Source: UTCHB3 sp964431385 (GTDB lineage: Bacteria > Bacteroidota > Ignavibacteria > Ignavibacteriales > Ignavibacteriaceae). From it: 64,000 bases of DNA. Where the stretch lies: NCBI GenBank assembly GCA_964431385.1, contig CAYSJM010000002.1:1-64000 (forward strand). Reading direction: 5' to 3'. The number at the start of each line of letters is the position of its first letter. The stretch's first letter is position 1. Below are positions 26,394-35,646 of this stretch, in pieces. The notes below the pieces were generated by a model. That model ran no database searches and was not told the DNA's origin. It was given only the letters and a program-made list of their open reading frames with translations. Made by a program: the position numbers and the translations under genes.

Positions 26394-27026
26394 ATGATTA
26401 TTGATAAAAAAGCACAGGCCAATGAAGTTACTACCCGCCTAAAAGAGATTTATCCGGATGCTGTTTGTGCATTAAACTTTTCTTCGGCGTTTGAACTTCT
26501 GATTGCCACTATTTTATCAGCACAATGCACAGACGCAAGAGTTAATATCGTAACAAAAGAACTCTTCGAAAAATATAAATCAGCTTCTGACTTCACCAAC
26601 GCCCAAATTGAAGAGATTGAAAAGGCTATTTTCTCAACCGGTTTTTACCGTCAGAAAGCGAAAAGTATAAAAAACTGTTGTGAGATACTTGTTTCAAATT
26701 ATGGTGGGGAAGTACCAAATAATTTTGATATTTTGCGTGAACTGCCGGGAGTTGGAAGAAAAACTGCTTCCGTTGTAGTTGGGAATGCTTATGGTGTACC
26801 TGCAATAGCTGTTGATACACATGTAAAACGACTTTCGAACCTTCTTGGACTTGTAACCACACCCGATCCTGAAAAAATTGAAGCAGAGTTGAAAGATTTA
26901 TTGGAACCTGCTGAATGGGTACAATTCTCACACCAACTCGCAACTCACGGTAGAACCGTTTGTTTTGCCAGGAAACCTGAGTGCGGGAATTGCATCTTAA
27001 GCGATATTTGCCCCTCCTCAAGATAG
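26394..27026 (+). CDS. nth: Endonuclease III
   Basis: 210 aa DNA glycosylase/AP lyase removing oxidised pyrimidines. The helix-hairpin-helix is LPGVGRKTASVVVGNA with catalytic K123, then D141 in AVDTHVKRLSN; the 18-residue spacing equals K120/D138 of the E. coli enzyme. The C-terminal iron-sulfur ligands follow C-x6-C-x2-C-x5-C (CFARKPECGNCILSDIC). Confidence 0.97.
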   Translation: MIIDKKAQANEVTTRLKEIYPDAVCALNFSSAFELLIATILSAQCTDARVNIVTKELFEKYKSASDFTNAQIEEIEKAIFSTGFYRQKAKSIKNCCEILVSNYGGEVPNNFDILRELPGVGRKTASVVVGNAYGVPAIAVDTHVKRLSNLLGLVTTPDPEKIEAELKDLLEPAEWVQFSHQLATHGRTVCFARKPECGNCILSDICPSSR

Positions 27027-27156
27027 AAGATAGTGCAAAAACTGACAAAAATGTAGCTATTTTGAAATGTCCTCTATTTTTGATTTAGATTGTTAACTAA
27101 TTATTAATTATCTTGAATATCGAAGAAAAAATTTTTAGAACTCGCCGAGGCATACG

Positions 27157-27199
27157 AGTCATAAATTATGACTTGACAATCATTCCAGATTGTTATAAT
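27157..27199 (+). promoter_or_regulatory. porU promoter with adjoining 17-bp palindrome
   Basis: TTGACA (27173-27178) and TATAAT (27194-27199) are perfect -35/-10 hexamers with a short 15-bp spacer, about 85 bases before the porU ATG. A palindrome with 8-bp perfect arms, AGTCATAA-A-TTATGACT (27157-27173), ends on the first base of the -35 box, where an operator or activator site would lie. Confidence 0.55.
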
Positions 27200-27284
27200 T
27201 TGCCTCAAAAACCGGAGCAATTATACGAGATTTTTATACTAAGTTTATCAAAGTTTGTTTGTAAATAACAATAAACCGGAAAGT

Positions 27285-30200
27285 ATGTTCAAAAAAATCT
27301 CATTGTCGATTGTTGCTCTGTTCCTCACAGCGTTTCCTCAGAGTGATTTAAGACTCATTCAGTCAAATGCCGCATCATGTATAATTGAGTTTATGCCCGA
27401 TTATACTGATACAAATATGCATCAATTCGGCTCTAAACTGTATCGTGAGATCAATTTTCAAGGATCGAGTATTTTACCGGGGCTGAAACCGGGAATGCCG
27501 AACACCAAATCAAAAATAATTACTCTTGGTGTCCCTTATGAAAATGGTGTTACCGCCGAAATACTTTCCGCATCATATAAATATTTTGATGGAGAACTAC
27601 CACCGGTTGCTGAATTGTCGTTTAACGAAGACAGATCTCCCGTTTATACCTACCAAACAAAACCTGTAACGACTGATTTAGTCGGCAATTTGGTTTTTGG
27701 TGAGAGCGGAACAGTAAGAGGATTAAGTGTTCAAGACTTTCATATTGTTCCCGTTATTCCGGAATCGGGTAAATTAAAAGTACTTACAAAAATCCAAATC
27801 AAATTTTCTTTCGCAGGTACCTCAACTTCCGCCAATTTTGAAGATGAGTTGCTTAAGAATTTGGTTGTAAACTATAGCGTAGCCAAACAGTGGATTTCAA
27901 GAGTTAAACCTTCACTTAAAAAAGGTACAGGAATTGGCTCGACTGTTTTGTCTTCAGGGAAGTGGATCAGATTTGAAGCTCCTGAAGAAGGTTTTTACAA
28001 AATAAGTTACGACCAGTTACGAAATTATGGCATCGACCCCGGTACTGTAAATCCTAAAACCATAAAGATTTACAATAATGGCGGGTATGTCCTCTCTGAA
28101 AATATTTTGATGCCGAGACCCGATGATTTGCAGGAGATTGCGATCACGATTAACGGTGAAGATGATGGAAAATTCGACCCCTCAGATAATATTATCTTCT
28201 ATGGTAGAGGGACAGCTTTTTGGTACTACGATACTCTTGGCAGACAGATGATGAGAAATCAACATCCTTATTCTGCTAAAAACTATTTCTGGATCACTTC
28301 CGGTGGTGCCGGTGGTAAAAGAACAGGGACAAAAGTTGCAGTTTCTGATCCAAATCCTACTATTGTTGAAACTTCGAGTGCTTACGAATTTTGGGATGAA
28401 GATAAAATTAATGTTGGTCAGAGCGGAAGATATTTTGTCGGTGATGAATTTTCACAATCTGTAAAATCGAGAGTTTATCAAAGAAAAGTTGAAGGCATTG
28501 TCCCCGGGTCTCCTTCATATTATCGTTATTGGTTCGTAAATCGTTCTACTGACAGAATTAGTCTCACAATCGAAGAGAATGGAAATCTTGTAAGACAAAG
28601 CAGTATGACAGGCATCGGCACCGATCCGTATTCCTACGGCAGAATGGATAGTGCAAGAAGTTTAACTCATTTTGGTACTTACCCCGATGAACGAAGTGTA
28701 CTTAGATTTACTTTTGGTGCTCTAAACAGCACTTCGTATGGCTACCTTGATTTTTATGAAATTACTTACACACGGTATTTGAAAGCTTACAACGATTTGC
28801 TTTTGTTCTTTTCACCAAGAATTGCCGCTACTTCAGGTCCCGACTCACTTTATGAGTACAGGTTGAATAATTTTTCGAATACCAACATCAAAGTTTATGA
28901 TATCAGTGACCATTCTGATATAAAGCTTATGACAAATCCGGTCATGCAGAGTGGAAGCGAATACAGATTTAGAGTATATGAGAAGCCGAATTTTGTGAGC
29001 AGATACTACGCTTTTTGTGGTGATCTTTATAAAACACCGGTGAATTTGCAGGAAGTCGCAAATCAGAATATTCGAGGTGATCTTTCAGGTGCAAGACTCA
29101 TCCTGATAACAAGCAAGGATTTTTCGGAGTCTGCGAACAGGTACAAACAGTACAGAGAATCGAGTACTACAGATCCACTCTCGGTAAAAGTCTTCTTTGT
29201 TGATGAGATAATTAACGAGTTTAATGGTGGGAGTCTGGACCCAAGTGCACTTAGAGATTTTATTAAATACGCATTTGACAACTGGCAAATTACTCCTGAA
29301 TTTGTATTTCTCTGGGGTGATGGTGATTATGACTTTAAGAACATTGAAGGCAAAAACAAAAATTTTGTTTTAACCTACCAAACACGGGAGTTCTTACAGG
29401 AGATTGATGCTTTTCCTACAGATGATTTTTTTGCATGGATATCGGGTAATAACAGGAAAGTTAATCTTGGAGTGGGAAGGGTCGCAATTCAAACCCAAAA
29501 ACAAGCAAATGACTATCTAAACAAGATTATCGCGTACGAACAAAGCACCGATAAAAACGCATGGAAAAATCTGATTACTCTGGTTGCTGATGATAATTTG
29601 ACTTCACAAGGTATCGACCTGGCAAGAAACACTGAACAATCGGAGAGACTTTCACAATCGGTAATCCCAAAGGAATACGATCAGAAGAAAATTTATCTTA
29701 TCAACTATCCAACTGTGCAGACGAGCCTTGGACGCCGTAAACCGGAAGTAAACTCTGCGATAGTAAATTCGATAAATGAAGGGACAGTTCTATTAAATTA
29801 TATCGGTCATGGTAGTCCTGAACTTTGGGCACATGAGCAGGTTTTTGTTAAGAGTTCCACCATTCCGCAATTGAAAAACAGTCGCTATTTCTTCTTGACA
29901 GCTGCAACTTGTGACTTTGGATATTATGATAAAACCGATGTGCAAAGTGCTACGGAAGATCTGCTTTTTCTTCCAAACGCGGGTTCAATTGGAGTGTTCA
30001 CCGCTGTAAGACCGGTATTTTCAGAACAAAACACTGTATTGAATGATGATTTTTATTCACAGTTGTTAAGTTCACAAAAAGATATTAACAATTTACCAAG
30101 GAGAATAGGTACTGCATATTTCCTCACAAAGATGAAATTTACGAGTGCCAACGATCAAAAATTCCATCTTTTTAGTGACCCGGGTTTAAGATTGGCATTG

Positions 30201-31274
30201 CCGCAGTTCAATGGTAAAGTCGATTCGATAAATGGAATTGATCCAATTGTTCAGACAATACCCGTTAAAGCTTTAAATAATATAAAGATAGCGGGCACTA
30301 TTAAAAAAGCTGACGGTAGTAATTGGAACGATTTTAACGGTGAAGGGTTGCTCACAGTCTATGATGCTGAAACAACCTTGCCACTACCCGAGATTGGTCC
30401 CAATGTAAGTATGAAGGTGCCAGGTGGTCTGATTTTTAGAGGCAGAGTATCCGTTGTTGGTGGAAAATTTAATACAGATTTTGTTGTACCAAAGGATATC
30501 TCTTACGACAATCAAAAAGGGAAAATTGTTTTCTATTTCTTTAACAGTGAAAAAGATGGGATAGCATTTACGAATAATGTTTCTATCGGCGGTGTTGATC
30601 AATCTGTAATAAACGATGGGAAAGGTCCTGTAATTGAGATTACTTTTGATGACGCACAATACGAGAATGCATATCTTATTAATCCCAATTCAACTCTCGT
30701 GGTATCATTAAAAGATGAAACAGGCTTAAATACTACAGGTCTTGGAGTTGGGCATAAGCTTGAAGCAATTTTAAACGGGAACGAACAATATCCACTTGAT
30801 TTGACTAATTTCTTCACCGGAGATCTAAATTCCGGGGGTAAAAGTGGTAAAGTTAATTACAAGTTTACAAATTTGGAACCGGGTATTTATAACATTCGTA
30901 TAAAAGGATGGGATGTGTTTAACAACGCCTCCACAGCAGATGCAGAATTTAAGGTTGTATCCGGAAGCGGAACTGCAGTTGAATATGTTATGAATTATCC
31001 AAATCCATTCTCTTCAAATACATTTTTCACTTTTCAGCACAATATAGCAGGAACAGTTGATGTACGAATTCTGATTTACACCATTGCCGGACGCAAGATA
31101 AAAGAGATAGATTCAAAATGGGTTAATGACCGTTTTGTGAGAATCGAATGGGACGGTCGTGACCAGGATGGTGATCTCGCCGGGAATGGCACTTATCTTT
31201 ATAAATTGATAGTCAAACCATCCATGGGTGGTGAGACAAAAACTGTGCTCGGTAAACTAAGCATAGTACGATAG
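27285..31274 (+). CDS. porU: Type IX secretion system sortase PorU
   Basis: About 1329 aa. A signal peptide is followed by a beta-rich N-terminal region, then a gingipain-type C25 cysteine peptidase domain (roughly 600-950). Its catalytic pair is H842 in YIGHGSPELWAHE and C876 in AATCDFGYYDK. The C-terminus has a T9SS-type domain (YPNPFSSNTFF, then WDGRDQDGDLAGNGTYLYKL). PorU removes the C-terminal signal of T9SS cargo at the cell surface and attaches the cargo to its anchor. The ATG at 27285 directly precedes the signal peptide; the in-frame TTG at 27255 is unlikely. porV follows 34 bases later. Confidence 0.93.
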   Translation: MFKKISLSIVALFLTAFPQSDLRLIQSNAASCIIEFMPDYTDTNMHQFGSKLYREINFQGSSILPGLKPGMPNTKSKIITLGVPYENGVTAEILSASYKYFDGELPPVAELSFNEDRSPVYTYQTKPVTTDLVGNLVFGESGTVRGLSVQDFHIVPVIPESGKLKVLTKIQIKFSFAGTSTSANFEDELLKNLVVNYSVAKQWISRVKPSLKKGTGIGSTVLSSGKWIRFEAPEEGFYKISYDQLRNYGIDPGTVNPKTIKIYNNGGYVLSENILMPRPDDLQEIAITINGEDDGKFDPSDNIIFYGRGTAFWYYDTLGRQMMRNQHPYSAKNYFWITSGGAGGKRTGTKVAVSDPNPTIVETSSAYEFWDEDKINVGQSGRYFVGDEFSQSVKSRVYQRKVEGIVPGSPSYYRYWFVNRSTDRISLTIEENGNLVRQSSMTGIGTDPYSYGRMDSARSLTHFGTYPDERSVLRFTFGALNSTSYGYLDFYEITYTRYLKAYNDLLLFFSPRIAATSGPDSLYEYRLNNFSNTNIKVYDISDHSDIKLMTNPVMQSGSEYRFRVYEKPNFVSRYYAFCGDLYKTPVNLQEVANQNIRGDLSGARLILITSKDFSESANRYKQYRESSTTDPLSVKVFFVDEIINEFNGGSLDPSALRDFIKYAFDNWQITPEFVFLWGDGDYDFKNIEGKNKNFVLTYQTREFLQEIDAFPTDDFFAWISGNNRKVNLGVGRVAIQTQKQANDYLNKIIAYEQSTDKNAWKNLITLVADDNLTSQGIDLARNTEQSERLSQSVIPKEYDQKKIYLINYPTVQTSLGRRKPEVNSAIVNSINEGTVLLNYIGHGSPELWAHEQVFVKSSTIPQLKNSRYFFLTAATCDFGYYDKTDVQSATEDLLFLPNAGSIGVFTAVRPVFSEQNTVLNDDFYSQLLSSQKDINNLPRRIGTAYFLTKMKFTSANDQKFHLFSDPGLRLALPQFNGKVDSINGIDPIVQTIPVKALNNIKIAGTIKKADGSNWNDFNGEGLLTVYDAETTLPLPEIGPNVSMKVPGGLIFRGRVSVVGGKFNTDFVVPKDISYDNQKGKIVFYFFNSEKDGIAFTNNVSIGGVDQSVINDGKGPVIEITFDDAQYENAYLINPNSTLVVSLKDETGLNTTGLGVGHKLEAILNGNEQYPLDLTNFFTGDLNSGGKSGKVNYKFTNLEPGIYNIRIKGWDVFNNASTADAEFKVVSGSGTAVEYVMNYPNPFSSNTFFTFQHNIAGTVDVRILIYTIAGRKIKEIDSKWVNDRFVRIEWDGRDQDGDLAGNGTYLYKLIVKPSMGGETKTVLGKLSIVR

Positions 31275-31308
31275 AGTTTTTAATTTATTTTTCATTGGAG
31301 GTTAATTA

Positions 31309-32469
31309 ATGAACAAGTTCAAAATCACATTCCTGAGTTTCTTTTTAGTTATCGGGTTCGGTAAATCCGTCCTTGCTCAGGGAGAAGCAGCAGTACCATT
31401 TCTTTTGATCGCTCCTGATTCAAGAGGTGGTGGTATTGGAGAGTCCGGAGCAGGTCTCGCGGATAATTCATCTGCTGTATTCTGGAATCCTGCAGGAATC
31501 GCATTTCTTTCCGGTCAGGAATTCAGTTTCACACACTCTAACTGGTTACCACAGTTTAAACTCGATCTTTTCTATGATTATGCAACATATAGAAATTACA
31601 TAGAAGATATTAACGGAAGTGTAACTGCAAGCATCACTTACATGAACTATGGTGAGTTTGTAAGAACAGGTCCCGATTCACCGGATCCGCTTGGTACTTT
31701 TAGATCATTCGACATGGCTGCAACCGTCGGATATGCTACAAAGTTATCACAGGATTGGGGACTTGGAGTTAACTTAAGATTAATTCACAGTCGTCTCTCT
31801 GATCAGCCTACAGGACAAGAACAGGGCACCGGAACGGCTACTTCTGTTAGCTTTGACCTTGGCTTCATGTGGAGACCTACTTCACTCGTTCTTCCTTTCG
31901 TCGATTATGACTTGGGAAACAAATTTTCCGTCGGGTTAAATCTTAGCAATTTAGGACCAAAAATTTCTTACATTGATAGAGCACAGGCAGATCCAATTCC
32001 GACTCAATTTAGACTTGGTATCGCATACAGAATTTTATCTGATGAATACAACAGCTTGACCTACACCCTCGATTTCACAAAACTCCTCGTTAGAAGATAT
32101 GCGGATGGAACCAGTGATGATTTTTACAAAGCTGTCTTCACTGCATGGGGCGACAAACCAATAGGCGAAGAACTCGCTGATGTGGTTACTTCGATGGGTC
32201 TCGAATACTGGTATGGAACCCCGGGCGACTTCCTGTTTGCTCTTCGTTCAGGTTTCTTTTATGAAGACCCTAACTATGGAAACAGAAAATTCATCACACT
32301 TGGTGCCGGTATCAGATATGATATCTATGGATTTGATTTTAGCTACATCTCAACATCAGTCTTCAAAGATGGTGAAAATCATCCATTGAGCGATACACTT
32401 CGTTTCACAATTCTCGTGGGATGGGGTGGTTTGGCTGATCAAGGAAAAGGCCTGCCAAGAGGTCTTTAA
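31309..32469 (+). CDS. porV: Type IX secretion system outer-membrane protein PorV
   Basis: 386 aa, a FadL-like outer-membrane beta-barrel. The signal peptide ends VLA, Q at +1. The mature N-terminus has AVPFLLIAPDSRGGGIGESGAG and SSAVFWNPAGIAFL, the PorV/PorQ hallmark. PorV is the shuttle that collects cargo from the Sov translocon and delivers it to PorU. GGAGG upstream of the ATG supports the start. Position immediately after porU and the terminator behind it suggest a two-gene transcript. Confidence 0.93.
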   Translation: MNKFKITFLSFFLVIGFGKSVLAQGEAAVPFLLIAPDSRGGGIGESGAGLADNSSAVFWNPAGIAFLSGQEFSFTHSNWLPQFKLDLFYDYATYRNYIEDINGSVTASITYMNYGEFVRTGPDSPDPLGTFRSFDMAATVGYATKLSQDWGLGVNLRLIHSRLSDQPTGQEQGTGTATSVSFDLGFMWRPTSLVLPFVDYDLGNKFSVGLNLSNLGPKISYIDRAQADPIPTQFRLGIAYRILSDEYNSLTYTLDFTKLLVRRYADGTSDDFYKAVFTAWGDKPIGEELADVVTSMGLEYWYGTPGDFLFALRSGFFYEDPNYGNRKFITLGAGIRYDIYGFDFSYISTSVFKDGENHPLSDTLRFTILVGWGGLADQGKGLPRGL

Positions 32470-32478
32470 TTTTTCAGG

Positions 32479-32510
32479 TCAGGGGACAGGAAACTGTCCC
32501 TTGATTTTTT
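32479..32510 (+). terminator. Rho-independent terminator after porV
   Basis: An 11-bp stem with one G-U pair (32479-32489 with 32494-32504) and a short loop, followed by six Ts (32505-32510). Confidence 0.9.
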
Positions 32511-32601
32511 ATACCTAAAAGCCTGTTTTTTTCGCTTTTCTGTTTTTCTTAATCCTCTATAACCTTATCTTTAAAATTTGTATAAATTTTATTCTCGGCA
32601 A

Positions 32602-35600
32602 ATGAAAATACTTAAAACTTCAATATTTATATTATTATTGATACCCCTCACTTTTGCACAAGTGATGAAGCCCTCAATATCTTCACAAAAGACTTTCCCG
32701 GGTATCACCTCTTCAACTTCTTCTGACACAGTTAAAATTCTCGCTGTTATGGCTGAATTTCAGGCGGATAACGACAACACCACCATAGGAAATGGTACTT
32801 TCTCTTCGATTTACTCTCAAGACTATGGTAAAAAAATTGTCGATCCACTTCCACATGAAAGAAATTATTTCCTCGCTCATCTCGAATTTGTTAAAAATTA
32901 CTATCATAAAGTGTCGAACGGGAAACAAGTTGTAATTTTTGAGGTTTTACCTAATACTGTAACGCTTTCAAAAACGATGCGGAATTATTCACCTCCGATA
33001 AATTCAACAGATTTTAAAGTGATGGGGGACTATGTTCAAGAAACCTGGACTTTGGCAGATCAGGCTAATCCCGGCTTTAATTTTAAGGATTACAACCTCT
33101 TCTTCATTTTCCATGCAGGTGTGGGACGCGATGTAAGTTTGCCGGGTAGCCTGGGGAACGAACGCGATTTACCCTCAATTTATTTTAATCTGCCTGCTTT
33201 ACAGAAATTTTATGGTTCAAGTTTTCAGGGTGTTCCCGTAAGTGGTGGTACATTCAACATTCAAAATACCGGCATCCTTCCCCAAACACAAAACAGGGAA
33301 GTCTCATCATTTAACACTAAATTTTTATATCAGATTACTATCAATGGATTGCTTGTTTCTACTGTGGCAAGCTATCTTGGACTTCCTGACATGTTTGATA
33401 CCAATACCGGACTAAGTGCTATCGGAAGATTTGGTTTGATGGATGGGCAATCAATTTTTGCTTATAATGGAGCATTCCCACCGGAACCTTCGCCTTGGGA
33501 AAAAATCAAACTCGGATGGATCACACCGATCGAATTTTCAGGTTCTCTTAAAGATGTAACCATAGCTGCCAAAAACATTGCTCAGCTTGGCGATACCTCA
33601 GTACTGAAGGTAAGGATCAACGAATTAGAATATTTTTTGATCGAAAACCGTCAAAGAGATGCGTTTAATGACGGAGCTAAACTTACTCTAAAGGATGGCA
33701 ACACTTCAACCACCAGAACATACATAAAAGATACTACAGGATTTTACAGCTATTCTATTGACTCGCTTACGGGTGTGCTCGTTGATGTAGATGAATTTGA
33801 CTGGGCTCTTCCGGGCAGTGGAATACTCGTTTGGCATATCGATGAAAAAGTGATTAATGCAAAAATTGCAGATAACAAAGTAAATACGGATAAAAAACGG
33901 CGTGGTGTTGCTGTAGTTGAAGCAGATGGCGTTAACGATATCGGTGAAAAATTCCTCACAATTTTCGGAGATGAGGTGGTGGGGGAAGGTACTGAATACG
34001 ATTTTTGGTTCCTCGAGAATAAGGCTGATTTGTACAAAAACATTTTTAACAATACTTCGCGTCCCAACACCAAAAGCAACGACGGAGCCAACTCCCTGGT
34101 CACTCTGAAAAATTTCCCGTCAAATTCAAGCAGGATGAAAATGACGATTTCGCTTGGTGATTCGCTGATCAAACCGTTTCTCGCAGGTAAATCTGTTCAG
34201 GGTGATAACATCACTCAAATAATGGTTGATGGATCAAATATTTTTGCTATGTCGGGCAATGATCTTTTGCAATTAGACGCAAACATGAGCGTGTTAAATC
34301 GTTTTTCCGGGTTTAGTGCTCAACCGGTTGCTTATTTGAACAAGAACAATATCTTCTATATCGCAGGTGCATCAGGTACAGCTGTAAATCTGGTTAAAGT
34401 AACAGGTGGGGTACCCGTATTATCATCACTCACTGTTTCTGCATCAATCACTTCACAAGTTGTGATATCAACAAACAATTTTGAATCTGACAGACTTATT
34501 GTTGGAAATGCTGCCGGCAACATTTACCGTATCGCTGTTGAACCATTAACTTTGCTTGATTCGATAAAAGGTGAAGCAGGAGTACCTGTTAACTATCTTT
34601 ACAATCGTGACGGAGCATTAAAATATATCCAGAAAAAGAACACTACGAGTTATAATGTGGGTGATTTCGCCAGCTCGTATATTACCTCATCGGGCAACTT
34701 CCTGGATGCTGTGATGGTACAGAATTCAACCGGGAATTCTCTATTAGTGCTTGAGGAAGGAAATAGGATTAAACCTTACCCCGACGCTGTTCTCGCTATC
34801 GATAAACCCGGAAATTCGTTGCCGATTAAATCCGAGTATATTCTGCTCAAAGGTTCATCTCCAATTACAGGTTTCTCCGTAGCCGACAACAAGTTGGATG
34901 GAAATCTTTATATAAACTATGTTTCAGGAAATGAATTTTATTCGGTTAACCAATCAGGTTCGGTTGCAGAGAATTTCCCTTTCAAATTACCGGGAACCGA
35001 TCAGTTTGAAGGAATTCCTGTTGCTGCTGATCTTTACAGTACGACGCACCCTGAATTGGTGAGCTATACCAAATCCGGTCTGATCTACGCTCTTGATGCA
35101 CTCACAGGCAAAACCATAGATGGATTCCCACTATCGATCGGAGAACAACTGAACGATAATTTATCGTTTGCTCCTTCATTTTTTAAGACATCCTCGAAAA
35201 CCGGGCTCGCAGTGATGGGAAAATCAGGTTATTTGTCGTCCTGGCTATTAAATGAATTCTCCGGTGTTATCTATTTTTCAGGACGATATGGAAGCGGGCA
35301 AAACTCTTCTTCGGTTCTTGCCTCAACGGGACAATTAAAAACAACCGAGTACTTCCCACAGGCAAATGTTTACAACTACCCAAATCCGGTTGTTTCGGGA
35401 GAAACTTTCATACGATTCTTTGTGTCTGAAGATTCTGATATTTTTGTAAAAATCTTCGATCTGGCGGGTGATTTTGTCGCTGATCTAAAAGGTTATGGAC
35501 AAGGCGGGATGGATGGAGAAATCAAGTGGAGCGTGGGTAATATCCAGTCGGGAATTTATCTCGCACGGGTAGAGGCAAAGTCGATCGTGTCGGGAAAATC

Positions 35601-35637
35601 CGATCATAAAATCATTAAAATTGCAATAATAAAGTAA
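32602..35637 (+). CDS. M6 (immune inhibitor A)-like protein without zinc site, T9SS sorting domain
   Basis: About 1011 aa. Signal peptide ends TFA, Q at +1. Residues 45-320 follow the M6 metalloprotease layout, including YLGLPDMFD, GRFGLMDG and PWEKIKLGW. The position of the zinc motif HExxH reads STVAS (S253, T254, S257), so all three catalytic residues are gone. A long beta-rich middle follows, and the last 90 residues are a T9SS type A domain (YNYPNPVVSGETFIRFF, then GIYLARVEAKS). The ATG at 32602 starts the signal peptide; the longer frame to 32578 is unlikely. It is probably a secreted, surface-bound non-enzyme. Confidence 0.8.
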   Translation: MKILKTSIFILLLIPLTFAQVMKPSISSQKTFPGITSSTSSDTVKILAVMAEFQADNDNTTIGNGTFSSIYSQDYGKKIVDPLPHERNYFLAHLEFVKNYYHKVSNGKQVVIFEVLPNTVTLSKTMRNYSPPINSTDFKVMGDYVQETWTLADQANPGFNFKDYNLFFIFHAGVGRDVSLPGSLGNERDLPSIYFNLPALQKFYGSSFQGVPVSGGTFNIQNTGILPQTQNREVSSFNTKFLYQITINGLLVSTVASYLGLPDMFDTNTGLSAIGRFGLMDGQSIFAYNGAFPPEPSPWEKIKLGWITPIEFSGSLKDVTIAAKNIAQLGDTSVLKVRINELEYFLIENRQRDAFNDGAKLTLKDGNTSTTRTYIKDTTGFYSYSIDSLTGVLVDVDEFDWALPGSGILVWHIDEKVINAKIADNKVNTDKKRRGVAVVEADGVNDIGEKFLTIFGDEVVGEGTEYDFWFLENKADLYKNIFNNTSRPNTKSNDGANSLVTLKNFPSNSSRMKMTISLGDSLIKPFLAGKSVQGDNITQIMVDGSNIFAMSGNDLLQLDANMSVLNRFSGFSAQPVAYLNKNNIFYIAGASGTAVNLVKVTGGVPVLSSLTVSASITSQVVISTNNFESDRLIVGNAAGNIYRIAVEPLTLLDSIKGEAGVPVNYLYNRDGALKYIQKKNTTSYNVGDFASSYITSSGNFLDAVMVQNSTGNSLLVLEEGNRIKPYPDAVLAIDKPGNSLPIKSEYILLKGSSPITGFSVADNKLDGNLYINYVSGNEFYSVNQSGSVAENFPFKLPGTDQFEGIPVAADLYSTTHPELVSYTKSGLIYALDALTGKTIDGFPLSIGEQLNDNLSFAPSFFKTSSKTGLAVMGKSGYLSSWLLNEFSGVIYFSGRYGSGQNSSSVLASTGQLKTTEYFPQANVYNYPNPVVSGETFIRFFVSEDSDIFVKIFDLAGDFVADLKGYGQGGMDGEIKWSVGNIQSGIYLARVEAKSIVSGKSDHKIIKIAIIK

Positions 35638-35646
35638 CGGTATTTG

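Noticed and set aside
27027..27156. Possible small RNA between nth and porU
   Set aside because: No stable hairpin with a T-run, only AT-rich sequence before the promoter palindrome.
32578..32601. Earlier start of the M6-like gene
   Set aside because: The added residues precede a complete signal peptide starting at 32602.
33750..34172. A 140-codon minus-strand frame inside the M6-like gene
   Set aside because: It is a shadow of the real gene, with no start context and atypical composition.
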